Both the position numbers and the translations under genes were made by a program. A stretch of DNA of 59,155 bases from Syntrophobacteraceae bacterium (GTDB lineage Bacteria > Desulfobacterota > Syntrophobacteria > Syntrophobacterales > Syntrophobacteraceae): the NCBI GenBank assembly GCA_031292195.1, contig JARLHP010000122.1:1-59155 (forward strand), written 5' to 3'. The notes under the pieces were generated by a model, which had not been told where the DNA came from, did no database searches, and was given only the letters and a program-made list of their open reading frames with translations. Positions 25,585-32,599 of this stretch are shown here, piece after piece; within the stretch, counting starts at the first letter, position 1; every line of letters begins with the position of its first letter.

Positions 25585-26241
25585 ATGGCAATTCCATTAA
25601 TGACATATGGACTGAACAAAGTTTACATCGCGATTTCGGATAGATTCAAAACGCAATACCATATCAATATTGCGGATCACATAGAATCCATGTCAAGTAT
25701 CGGAGAGAGGACGGGGGAGGGAATTACTTTTGTCCCCGTAGACGCCCAGTTGCTGATTCGGACTCTGTGTTCGACTCATGCGTTTGAGCACGACAACCGG
25801 CGCGATCCCACACTCCAATTGGCCGCAGCCGCCACTATGGGGGAAGGCTATCGCGAGATCGGCGCGACCAGCCTCCATTGCGAAATATCAAAAGTGCTCT
25901 GCAATATCCACATCGACTACTTCGGCTTCGTTTGGCTGGGACCGGACGGTCAAACATACGTTGGCCCCGATGCCATTCGACACATAGTGGGTGAATTGCT
26001 GTGGGCGGATGTCGTGAATTGGGTGCGCGGAAAGAACAGTTTCCTGGGCAAGGTACTCGAACGTGCCACCCCGGTGCTTCCAAGCATAGAGAATAAATTC
26101 ATCCCACAGATAGGCGTTAACTACGATTTATTAAAAGGAGGCTCCTGGTCGTTGGACCTGGAATATCATTATGGCTGTACGGATAACACTTGCAAGCGGA
26201 CTGAACACTTCGGGGGAGTTTCTTTTACAGTGAGGCGCTAA
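25585..26241 (+). CDS. Unrecognised protein, 218 residues
   Basis: I do not recognise a family. A start at ATG 25585 (AAGGA 8 nt upstream) is preferred; an earlier ATG at 25531 (AAGGA 5 nt upstream) is possible. The stretch further upstream looks non-coding. The middle has FGFVWLGPDGQTYVGPDAI and a Trp-rich LLWADVVNWVRG. The C-terminus alternates hydrophobic and polar residues (IGVNYDLLKGG, WSLDLEYHYG, GGVSFTVRR) and ends in Arg, a little like closing beta-strands of an outer-membrane protein, but there is no signal peptide. Two cysteines flank TDNT near the end. It lies in the accessory strip between the OmpA gene and the tRNA. Confidence 0.5.
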   Translation: MAIPLMTYGLNKVYIAISDRFKTQYHINIADHIESMSSIGERTGEGITFVPVDAQLLIRTLCSTHAFEHDNRRDPTLQLAAAATMGEGYREIGATSLHCEISKVLCNIHIDYFGFVWLGPDGQTYVGPDAIRHIVGELLWADVVNWVRGKNSFLGKVLERATPVLPSIENKFIPQIGVNYDLLKGGSWSLDLEYHYGCTDNTCKRTEHFGGVSFTVRR

Positions 26242-26264
26242 GTACAGTCGTTGCTATTTCCAGT

Positions 26265-26399
26265 CTAAAGCTCCAATGGGAAAATGATCTCCATCTCCGC
26301 GCCCCGGTCCAGCGCCAGCGTCTCGATCTGCTTAATTGTGGATCGAATCCATTTTCGGTAGGCTTCGGAAAAGAGGGGGCCAGCGAAGTAGATTTTCAA
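26265..26399 (-). pseudogene. Remnant of a nucleoside 2-deoxyribosyltransferase-like gene
   Basis: A 44-codon frame from TTG 26399 (GGAG 10 nt upstream) reads KIYFAGPLFSEAYRKWIR, continuing with a Glu/Leu helix and EMEIIFPLEL before a stop. The KIYFAGPLFSEA start is the N-terminal nucleotide-binding strand and loop of the nucleoside 2-deoxyribosyltransferase-like family, whose members are about 140-160 residues. The rest of the protein, including the catalytic Glu region, is absent. I read it as a decayed or truncated gene in an accessory strip. Confidence 0.6.
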
Positions 26400-26514
26400 T
26401 TTAATTTTGCTCCATCAATACGACAAAAATTCAGGAAATCTTCACTATCCTGACACCCAGTTGACACAGACGCCGTCTAAGAATTTATCGTTAATGAGTG
26501 AAAGGAGAATCATC

Positions 26515-26970
26515 ATGCCGGAAGCAGCATCGAAGATTTTGATTATCTGCCAGCACAACAGCGGACGGAGCCAAATTGCAGAGGCTTATCTACGACACTT
26601 TGCCGGGGGGCGCTTGGAAATCGACAGCGCTGGACTAGAACCAGCACCTGCTATCAATCCACTCGTTGTCGAAGTGATGAAGGAAGAGGGAATCGACATC
26701 TCACAGAAAAAGCCTCAAAGCGTTTTCGAGTTGTATCGAAGGGGAAATCTGTACGGACACGTCATAACTGTGTGTTTTGACGCGGAATCAAAATGCCCCG
26801 TTTTCCCCGGTGTTACCAAAAGATGGCACCATCCTTTTCCAGACCCGGCTTCGGTGGAAGGGACAGAGCAGGAAAAACTCGAAAAAGTGCGGCAAATCCG
26901 CGATATGATCAAAGAGAAACTGCTCAATCCCTCAGAGGGAGAATTCTCGTTTAAAGATTTACTAAAATGA
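26515..26970 (+). CDS. Low-molecular-weight phosphatase / ArsC-like protein
   Basis: 151 residues from ATG 26515 (AAGGAG 7 nt upstream). The P-loop CX5R is intact as C12-QHNSG-R18, followed by SQIAEAYLRHFAGG and the SAGLEPAPAINPLVVEVM segment, as in thioredoxin-dependent arsenate reductases and LMW protein-tyrosine phosphatases. The acid region PFPDPASVEGTEQEKLEKVR fits the DP loop of the ArsC/Wzb superfamily. No ars operon genes are adjacent, so the substrate is open: arsenate, or a phosphotyrosine or phospho-protein. The gene appears monocistronic. Confidence 0.82.
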   Translation: MPEAASKILIICQHNSGRSQIAEAYLRHFAGGRLEIDSAGLEPAPAINPLVVEVMKEEGIDISQKKPQSVFELYRRGNLYGHVITVCFDAESKCPVFPGVTKRWHHPFPDPASVEGTEQEKLEKVRQIRDMIKEKLLNPSEGEFSFKDLLK

Positions 26971-26998
26971 TTTGAACTTATCCCCCGTGCGGAGCTTC

Positions 26999-27325
26999 TC
27001 ACTTGAACCGCTCATCGGCTCTGGACCCCTCGGCGTCTTGAACCTTGCCCGAAAACCACCCGATCTCACAATTCTCTCTGGAATCAAACTGCGGGACATA
27101 GGGCTTGATATCGAGAAGAGGGGTTCCATCGAGAACATTCACATCTTCGATGGTGAGACACCCGCCTTCAATACCAACGAGTTTCACCACGGAAATCCCG
27201 ATAGAGTTTGGACGCTTCGGTGCTCGTGTTGCGAATAAGCCACGACGCTCGGTATCGAGAAAGGGTTTCACTTCCAGATCAAAACCCTTTGAGAGATGAA
27301 AATGATAGAGCAGCTTTGATTTTAC
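26999..27325 (-). pseudogene. trmO: TrmO (YaeB/TsaA) 3' remnant, cut at the tRNA-Arg end
   Basis: The frame open from 27325 reads KLLYHFHLSKGFDL, then VKPFLDTERRGLFATRAPKR, IGISVVKLVGIEG and LDGTPLLDIKPYVPQFD. This is the C-terminal two-thirds of TrmO, which methylates the t6A37 base of tRNA-Thr with SAM. A complete TrmO has about 50-70 more N-terminal residues ahead of the LLYHF segment. Here a stop (27326-27328) and then the 3' end of tRNA-Arg (27330) lie immediately upstream. No proper start codon remains (a GTG at 27271 would give 90 residues). The gene was cut at the tRNA end, as in integration or deletion at an attachment site. Confidence 0.85.
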
Positions 27326-27329
27326 TTAT

Positions 27330-27402
27330 GCCCCCGGGGTGATTCGAACACCCGGCACCGAGATTAGGAATCTCGTGCTCTATCCACCTGAGCTACGGGG
27401 GC
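27330..27402 (-). tRNA. tRNA-Arg, anticodon CCT
   Basis: A full cloverleaf is readable on the minus strand. The acceptor arms are GCCCCCG / CGGGGGC, the D arm GCTC / GAGC, the anticodon stem CGAGA / TCTCG around the loop TTCCTAA (anticodon CCT), and the T arm GGGTG-TTCGAAT-CACCC. It is 73 nt and CCA is not encoded. The downstream side (lower coordinates) is directly fused to a truncated trmO remnant, marking the 3' end as a likely integration site. Confidence 0.97.
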
Positions 27403-27414
27403 GTAAGAAGCTCC

Positions 27415-27443
27415 CTTATATAATCTCCGGGCGGATTTGGCAA
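27415..27443 (-). promoter_or_regulatory. Promoter of the tRNA-Arg gene
   Basis: Reading the minus strand, TTGCCA (27443-27438), a 17-bp spacer, and TATAAG (27420-27415) form a good sigma-70 promoter. The predicted start is a few bases before the mature tRNA 5' end at 27402. Confidence 0.65.
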
Positions 27444-28023
27444 CCCCTGTTGCGAAAAGTTTCAAAAATACCCCGGACCCCTTTGAGACCAGGTGCGAAG
27501 GAAAAAACTCCCGGCGACGTTGCGGCCCGCGGATTGGACAAATGCTGGAAGTTTCGAACCTTGGACGCCAACCAGGCGTGAGTTTTATTCTCGCTCGAAA
27601 CCGCATCCGCGGGAGATGGCGGCCGTGCCGGAGGGAAGATTTCGATTTGGCCGAACATCTCCATCCGATTACACCGCGACGGCGGCTAAATTATCATGAC
27701 GTTAACACTGGCAATCGGGAACTATCCGGCAGGTGGTTCGAAAAATCATTTATACAAGTGCATTTTCAACGCAGAACCCGGCCACTAGGATTTCCTCCAT
27801 CCTGTTTGTCCAGCACTCCGATATGTCGCGCCTATTTTTATCAGACCTCGGGAATGAATCGGGATATTACTCATAATTGGAATGCGTCGCCGGCATTATG
27901 ACGGATAGGCCGCTCCAGGAAGTGTGGAAAAAGGAGGCAGTCGTTCTCTATTTTTGGAACCGCGGGTGTGCACGGCGCGGCGCCTTAACGACAAGGCCGC
28001 GGAGATGGCAAACTTCGTAGAAA
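27444..28023. other. 580-bp region without recognisable genes
   Basis: The longest plus-strand frame here (27437-27901) is rich in Arg and Cys with no family pattern or ribosome site and overlaps the tRNA promoter; I regard it as chance. A 39-codon frame at 27898 is likewise unconvincing. No strong hairpin was found. The region separates the putative island edge from the mug gene. Confidence 0.4.
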
Positions 28024-28587
28024 TCACGATTGACGCTCAACCGCACCGCTTAATGCCTTGAGCAGCCCCACCAGGTCTTTCATCTGGTAGCTGGCGTTGA
28101 TACCGCTCGGGCTGGGTAAAACCCAGGCGTAAGAGATTCCGGCGATCTTTTCCGGGCTGGGGCCCGGCAATGCCCCCGGGTGCGAAAAAGCCGCCCGGTA
28201 GGCGGAAAGACCCAGGATGGCGCAAAACTTTGGTCTAAAAACGCGGACTTTTTCCACAAACTCGCGCCCGCCCCCGGCCAGTTCCTCCGTTGTCAGTTCG
28301 TCGGCCCGGGCAGTGGCCCGCTGCACTATGTTCACGATTCCATAGCCGTGGCGCAGAAGTTCCCGCTCCTCGAAGGGCGACAACAGCCTCGGAGTAAAAC
28401 CCGCCTGGTGCAGCGCGGGCCAGAATCTGTTGCCCGGCCGGGCGAAATGATGACCGACCGCCGCCGTATAGAGGCCCGGATTTATCCCGCAAAAGAGCAC
28501 CTTGAGCCCCGGAGCGATTAAGTCCGGGACGCTCCTGCCCCTTGCCCCCAAAAGTTGTTCCCTCGTTGGCTTAAACGGATGGTGCAT
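28024..28587 (-). CDS. mug: G/U mismatch-specific uracil-DNA glycosylase (Mug)
   Basis: 187 residues from ATG 28587 (AGGA 7 nt upstream; an upstream in-frame extension has no family match). The catalytic GINPG loop (residues 34-38, in VLFCGINPGLY) is intact, followed by the family segment HHFARPGNRFWPALHQAGF, IVNIVQRATARADELT, and the C-terminal substrate loop VLPSPSGINASY, equivalent to the NPSGL loop of E. coli Mug. It removes uracil and ethenocytosine opposite guanine in DNA. It appears monocistronic. Confidence 0.93.
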   Translation of the reverse strand: MHHPFKPTREQLLGARGRSVPDLIAPGLKVLFCGINPGLYTAAVGHHFARPGNRFWPALHQAGFTPRLLSPFEERELLRHGYGIVNIVQRATARADELTTEELAGGGREFVEKVRVFRPKFCAILGLSAYRAAFSHPGALPGPSPEKIAGISYAWVLPSPSGINASYQMKDLVGLLKALSGAVERQS

Positions 28588-28663
28588 CGGTTTTCCTAGC
28601 TTCCTGGAATCTTTTTCCCTTTTCAAAATTATGACCGGGTAAGATTGTAGTAAAGTATGATTA

Positions 28664-28700
28664 AGGGGCGCAATGGGCAACTCCTCCGATGGGCGCCCCT
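28664..28700. other. GC-rich hairpin upstream of mug
   Basis: AGGGGCGC (28664-28671) pairs perfectly with GCGCCCCT (28693-28700) around a 21-nt loop, 76 bp upstream of the mug ATG. There is no T-run on either side. It may sit in the mug leader. No other gene signal is seen between 28588 and 28860. Confidence 0.35.
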
Positions 28701-28860
28701 GGAGTCGGGTGTAGAAATGTTGGTCGACTCCATGGCATGAAAAATGTTTGATATCACTTAAAATAGCGGCAGGGAACCGCCCGAAAGCTTTCCCTTTACT
28801 TTCTCCCGCTTTTGGGCCATAAATCACCACTCAAGTCATTCCAAAAGGGGCGAACACAAC

Positions 28861-29160
28861 TTGGCAAGCGAACAGGCAGCGATTCGAGCACCGGTTCCTT
28901 CGGAAGGTGGTGGGAATGCGGTCGGGCAGGTCTCCGAGGCTGCTCCGGGGGGCGAAATGGCGCGCCATAACGGCGCCTGCAGACCATCGGTCATCGGCGT
29001 GGAAACCAGCACCGCTACCTGGTTTCGAGGAATGCTGCTGCGCAGAAGGTGTGATTCCTGCGGAACGAGGATCCACCTCCTCACGGAAGTAGATGACAGA
29101 GTTTTCATGAAATGCCCCGAATGTTTGCGTGAATACGTCTTTTTCCATCGCCCCGAATAG
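28861..29160 (+). CDS. Small zinc-ribbon protein, unknown function
   Basis: Up to 99 residues if it begins at TTG 28861; the start is uncertain, and the conserved-looking part begins at an internal ATG (29032). The C-terminal 40 residues hold a four-Cys zinc ribbon: CDSCGTRIHLL, a short acidic loop, then MKCPECLREYVFF. The upstream half is low-complexity (Ala/Gly/Pro/Glu) and may be partly untranslated. No partner gene is close. Zinc ribbons of this size bind nucleic acid or protein; nothing more specific can be said. Confidence 0.5.
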   Translation: MASEQAAIRAPVPSEGGGNAVGQVSEAAPGGEMARHNGACRPSVIGVETSTATWFRGMLLRRRCDSCGTRIHLLTEVDDRVFMKCPECLREYVFFHRPE

Positions 29161-29183
29161 GTCCCCTTTTCTTAAAACCCTGC

Positions 29184-29302
29184 GCCTCTTGCAAAAGTGT
29201 CCAAAACTCGATTCTTGCGCCCCTCAGGGCAGACGGCCATGAGAGTTTGCCGGAATTATGATTATTGGACAAATTCACTCAAAGTCGACTTTTGCAAGAG
29301 GC
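29184..29302. mobile_element. MITE-like element with 15-bp terminal inverted repeats
   Basis: GCCTCTTGCAAAAGT (29184-29198) and its exact complement ACTTTTGCAAGAGGC (29288-29302) bound a 119-bp segment with no coding capacity. GTCCAA (starting at 29199) and TTGGAC near 29267 give a second nested pairing. No clear target-site duplication is seen. The structure fits a non-autonomous transposon remnant or a long hairpin RNA. Confidence 0.6.
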
Positions 29303-29420
29303 TCACCCTTATTCTGATTTGCTAAAGCGCGGGAATCGTCTCCCCTCCCGGACAATGTTGTTGAGTCAAGCAGGGTTAAACATGCCAAATCAGATTTTTG
29401 CGCCCAAGGCGCCGGCGTTC

Positions 29421-29500
29421 CGGTCGCGGGCTACGCCGTGTGCGGCACAGCCGCCCCGCGATCCGGATCCTGCGGGGGTGCCCCAGCCCCCGCTCTTTTG
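29421..29500 (-). repeat. Dispersed repeat, copy A (inverted relative to copy B)
   Basis: Read on the minus strand this segment (CAAAAGAGCGGGGG, then GGATCCGGATCGC, GGCGGCTGTGCCGCACAC and CGCGACCGGA) matches the plus strand at 34715-34810 with small gaps. The core contains the self-complementary GATCCGGATC and a GCGGC-ACA-GCCGC hairpin. It lies upstream of the tetR-mqn operon. Confidence 0.75.
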
Positions 29501-29616
29501 ACCTTCGCCTTGTCAATGTCGCAGCCTTAATCCAACAGGATTGCCCCCCCCGGATCGGTGCTCTCCATTCTTGGGCGCAAGCCGTATTAAAGCCGGTGAT
29601 GGGCCTTCCTTTGCAG

Positions 29617-29630
29617 TGACCGCCCGGTCA
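29617..29630. promoter_or_regulatory. TetR operator O1
   Basis: TGACCGCCCGGTCA, a TGACC-N4-GGTCA palindrome, lies 9 bp upstream of the -35 box of the tetR-mqn promoter. Its centre is exactly 50 bp from that of O2. The shape and position fit an autoregulatory TetR site. Confidence 0.75.
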
Positions 29631-29639
29631 CTTAACAGT

Positions 29640-29667
29640 TTGACAATACCGGGGCCCCTTGTATAAT
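29640..29667 (+). promoter_or_regulatory. Promoter of the tetR-mqnE operon
   Basis: A perfect TTGACA (29640-29645), a 16-bp spacer, and a perfect TATAAT (29662-29667). The expected start is near 29674, inside operator O2, leaving a leader of about 28 nt before the tetR ATG. Strong by sequence, so probably held down by the repressor. Confidence 0.85.
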
Positions 29668-29680
29668 GACCACCTGGTCA
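29667..29680. promoter_or_regulatory. TetR operator O2
   Basis: TGACCACCTGGTCA, the same TGACC-N4-GGTCA palindrome as O1, begins on the last base of the -10 box and covers the predicted transcription start. Occupancy would block RNA polymerase. Confidence 0.78.
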
Positions 29681-29701
29681 TTTCACCCGATGCGAGGGCC
29701 C

Positions 29702-30394
29702 ATGATTGCGCGCGATACTTTCAACAGACTGGATGAAGGCAAGAAGGCCCGGATACTGGACGTGGCCGTGGAGGAATTTTCGCGCCACGGATTCCGGCAG
29801 GCGAGCGTCAATCGCATGGTGGAAAGCATTGGCATTGCCAAGGGGTCGCTTTTTCAGTATTTCGGCAGCAAGGAGGGGCTGTTTACGGTCATCTTCAACC
29901 ATGCCGTGGAACTGGTAAGGCAGTCGTTGCGGCAGGTAAAAAGACAGACCGGCGAGCAGGATTTTTTCGGACGGATAAAGGAGAGCCTGCTGGCGGGAAT
30001 CCGCTTCATCGAACGCCACCCGAGAGTGTACCGAATTTATCTCAAGATGATTTTCCAGGAAGATTTTCCGCTCCGAACCGAGTTTTTGCAACAGGTGCAC
30101 CTATTTTCGGCCGAATACCTGCAGCCGGTAGTGGAGGCGGGAATTCAAAGCGGGGACCTCAGGGCGGATACGGACATAGACATGAGCGTGTTTATGCTCG
30201 ACGCTCTCATGGACAGGTTTCTCCAGGCGTACTGCGTTCCTTTTCTGGACGCGGGGGCCAGTATATACAAGGCGCCGGCCGACGAACTGGAACGAAAAGC
30301 CGACGAGTTCATCAAGCTGCTTCGATACGGGATAGGCGCGCCGCGGTCCGCCTGTTCCGAAGGACGGGAGTATGTTCGAACCAGGGTATTATAG
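29702..30394 (+). CDS. TetR/AcrR family repressor of the mqn operon
   Basis: 230 residues from ATG 29702 (GAGGG just upstream; an ATG at 29666 lies within the operator and is rejected). The N-terminal helix-turn-helix is typical: KARILDVAVEEFSRHGF, then VNRMVESIGIAKGSLFQYF and SKEGLF. The C-terminal ligand domain (about residues 65-225) is helical with no recognised ligand. It overlaps mqnE by 23 bp, so repressor and pathway are one transcript controlled by two operators. The ligand could be an intermediate or a quinone/redox signal (inference). Confidence 0.9.
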   Translation: MIARDTFNRLDEGKKARILDVAVEEFSRHGFRQASVNRMVESIGIAKGSLFQYFGSKEGLFTVIFNHAVELVRQSLRQVKRQTGEQDFFGRIKESLLAGIRFIERHPRVYRIYLKMIFQEDFPLRTEFLQQVHLFSAEYLQPVVEAGIQSGDLRADTDIDMSVFMLDALMDRFLQAYCVPFLDAGASIYKAPADELERKADEFIKLLRYGIGAPRSACSEGREYVRTRVL

Positions 30395-31469
30395 GAACTT
30401 CGGCCTCGAGGAGATCGCCCGCAAGGTTGCCGAGGGACAAAGGCTTACGATCGAGGACGGCGAGAGCCTTTTCGCCTGTCCGGATGTCCACGCCGTAGGT
30501 TCGCTTGCGCACGCGGCCAGGACTCGGCTACACGGAAACGAGGCCTATTACGTCGTAAACCGCCATATCAATTATTCCAATATTTGCGTCAACGGCTGCC
30601 GCTTCTGCGCTTTCAGCAGGAAAAAGGGCGATCCGCTTTCCTTCGAGCTCTCCGAGGAGCAAATCCTGGAGAAGCTGCGCGCTTACGGAAATAATCTGAC
30701 GGAAATACATGTGGTTGGCGGCTGCCACCCCGATCTGCCGCTTTCCTTTTTCGAGCGGCTCATCGGCAGGATAAAGGAGCTGCAACCGCACGCTTTTATC
30801 AAGGCTTTTACGGCCGTTGAAATCGCCCATTTCGCCCAAAAAGAGGGGATCGCGGCAGGGGAAGTTCTCACCCGGCTGAAAGCGGCCGGCGTGCGGATGC
30901 TCCCGGGCGGGGGCGCGGAGGTCTTCAGCGACCGGGTAAGAAAGCTTCTCTGCCCCGAGAAGCTCAGCGCCGAGGGCTGGCTGGAGGTGGTGCGGCAGGC
31001 GCATGAAATGGGAATAAAGAGTAACGCCACGATGCTCTACGGGCATATCGAGACCACGAGGGAGAGGGTCGAGCACATGGCGGCCCTTCGCGAGCTTCAG
31101 GACAGGACCGGGGGGTTTGTCTGCTTTATCCCTCTGAGTTTCCAGCCGGCCAACACCCCGCTTGGAAAAATGGAGGGGACGACCGGTGTCGATGACCTCA
31201 AGACGATTGCCGTGAGCCGGCTGATGCTCGACAACATCGCTCACATCAAAGCCTATTGGGTGATGCTGACGGTAAAACTGGCCCAGATCGCCCTTTACTT
31301 CGGCGCCGATGATTTCGACGGCACGGTGGTGGAGGAAAAGATAGGGCACATGGCCGGGGCGCAGTCCCAACAGGGAATGACGCGCGGGGAGATCGAGCGG
31401 ATTATCCGGGATGCCGGGTTCGAGCCGGTGGAACGCGACAGCCTGTTTAGGGCGGTGATTCGTGATTAG
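30372..31469 (+). CDS. mqnE: Aminodeoxyfutalosine synthase (MqnE)
   Basis: 365 residues. The radical-SAM cluster motif CVNGCRFC (Cys 72, 76, 79) is preceded by RHINYSNI, and HVVGGCHPDLPLSFF and LPGGGAEVFSDRVRKL follow, all matching MqnE. The enzyme joins the MqnA product to SAM-derived adenosyl radical to form aminodeoxyfutalosine in the futalosine route to menaquinone. The last codons and stop lie in a short degenerate GTGATTAGTG-type repeat. It is translationally linked to the upstream tetR gene and followed by mqnC after 65 bp. Confidence 0.94.
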   Translation: MFEPGYYRNFGLEEIARKVAEGQRLTIEDGESLFACPDVHAVGSLAHAARTRLHGNEAYYVVNRHINYSNICVNGCRFCAFSRKKGDPLSFELSEEQILEKLRAYGNNLTEIHVVGGCHPDLPLSFFERLIGRIKELQPHAFIKAFTAVEIAHFAQKEGIAAGEVLTRLKAAGVRMLPGGGAEVFSDRVRKLLCPEKLSAEGWLEVVRQAHEMGIKSNATMLYGHIETTRERVEHMAALRELQDRTGGFVCFIPLSFQPANTPLGKMEGTTGVDDLKTIAVSRLMLDNIAHIKAYWVMLTVKLAQIALYFGADDFDGTVVEEKIGHMAGAQSQQGMTRGEIERIIRDAGFEPVERDSLFRAVIRD

Positions 31470-31494
31470 TGACTGGTGAGTAGTGGCGGGTGAG
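31455..31494 (+). repeat. Short degenerate tandem repeat over the mqnE stop
   Basis: Units of the form GTGATTC / GTGATTA / GTGACTG / GTGAGTA / GTGGCGG / GTGAG run through the last codons, the stop and the first bases after mqnE. It lies in the 65-bp mqnE-mqnC gap and resembles simple repeats often scattered in intergenic DNA. Confidence 0.5.
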
Positions 31495-31534
31495 CTTTCC
31501 AATCACTGTCCACTGAATCAAGGTTGGTTAAATC

Positions 31535-32599
31535 ATGAGTGAAAACGGCAGGATAAGTATAGAGCAGGCGCGTCACCTTTATGCCAACGGCGATTTTTAT
31601 TCGTTGGGCCGCAAAGCCCATGAGGCTCGCCTGAAAAAACACGAAAGCCCCATTGTCACCTATGTCGTCGACCGCAACATCAACTATTCCAACGTATGCG
31701 TGTGCGGATGCCGTTTCTGCGCGTTTTTCCGCCCTCCCGGACACGGTGAGGCCTATGTGCTTGGCCGGGAGGAGCTTGCCGCGAAAATCGAGGAGACCGT
31801 GAAGCTCGGCGGGACGCAAATACTGCTGCAGGGCGGGCACCACCCCGACCTGCCTCTATCCTTCTACGAGGACATGCTGCGTTTCATAAAGTCCGGGTAT
31901 CCGATTCACATCCATGCTTTCTCGCCGCCCGAGATCGTGTTTCTGGCCGATATGGAATCCATTGGCACAGGAGAGGTGATCGCCAGGCTAAGAAGTGCGG
32001 GGCTGGATTCCATTCCGGGCGGGGGGGCCGAAATTCTGGTGGACTCGGTCAGAAGCCGGGTTTCTCCGCGCAAATGCACGGCCGCCCAATGGCTGGCCGT
32101 GATGGAGGAGGCGCACGCACAGGGTCTACGGACAACGGCGACCATGATGTTTGGCCACGAGGAAACGGTTGAAGACAGGCTCACCCATCTTTTTGCCCTG
32201 CGGGACCTCCAGGACCGTACGGGGGGATTTACGGCCTTTATTCCGTGGACCTTCCAGCCACAGAACACGGCCATAGACCGTGAACCCGAAACCGCCGTGT
32301 CCTATCTGCGCCTCCTGGCGGTATCGAGGCTCGTACTGGACAATTTCGACAATATCCAGGCCTCCTGGGTGACGATGGGCCCCAAAGTCGCGCAAATGGC
32401 GCTCTTTTTTGGCGCAAACGACTTCGGCTCCACGATGATCGAAGAAAACGTGGTGGCCGCCGCGGGGGTGAGTTTTCGCCTTTCGATCGAAGAGATCCGC
32501 AGGATAATCGAGTCGGCCGGTTTTGAGCCGAGGCAGCGCACGATGGCTTACGAACTGATAGGCGCCGGTGCGGGCGACGGGGACGGACAGGCTCGATGA
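31535..32599 (+). CDS. mqnC: Cyclic dehypoxanthinyl futalosine synthase (MqnC)
   Basis: 354 residues. The radical-SAM motif is C55-VCG-C59-RF-C62. RNINYSNVC, QILLQGGHHPDLPLSFY, FSPPEIVF and LDSIPGGGAEILVDSVR are hallmark MqnC segments, and the C-terminus contains FTAFIPWTFQPQNT. The enzyme cyclises dehypoxanthine futalosine. It shares ancestry with the upstream mqnE. Its stop overlaps the next start (4 bp). Confidence 0.95.
   Translation: MSENGRISIEQARHLYANGDFYSLGRKAHEARLKKHESPIVTYVVDRNINYSNVCVCGCRFCAFFRPPGHGEAYVLGREELAAKIEETVKLGGTQILLQGGHHPDLPLSFYEDMLRFIKSGYPIHIHAFSPPEIVFLADMESIGTGEVIARLRSAGLDSIPGGGAEILVDSVRSRVSPRKCTAAQWLAVMEEAHAQGLRTTATMMFGHEETVEDRLTHLFALRDLQDRTGGFTAFIPWTFQPQNTAIDREPETAVSYLRLLAVSRLVLDNFDNIQASWVTMGPKVAQMALFFGANDFGSTMIEENVVAAAGVSFRLSIEEIRRIIESAGFEPRQRTMAYELIGAGAGDGDGQAR

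Noticed and set aside
27437-27901. Plus-strand frame of 154 codons after the tRNA
   Set aside because: It overlaps the tRNA promoter, has no ribosome site, and its composition (Arg, Pro, Cys) looks like out-of-frame GC-rich DNA.
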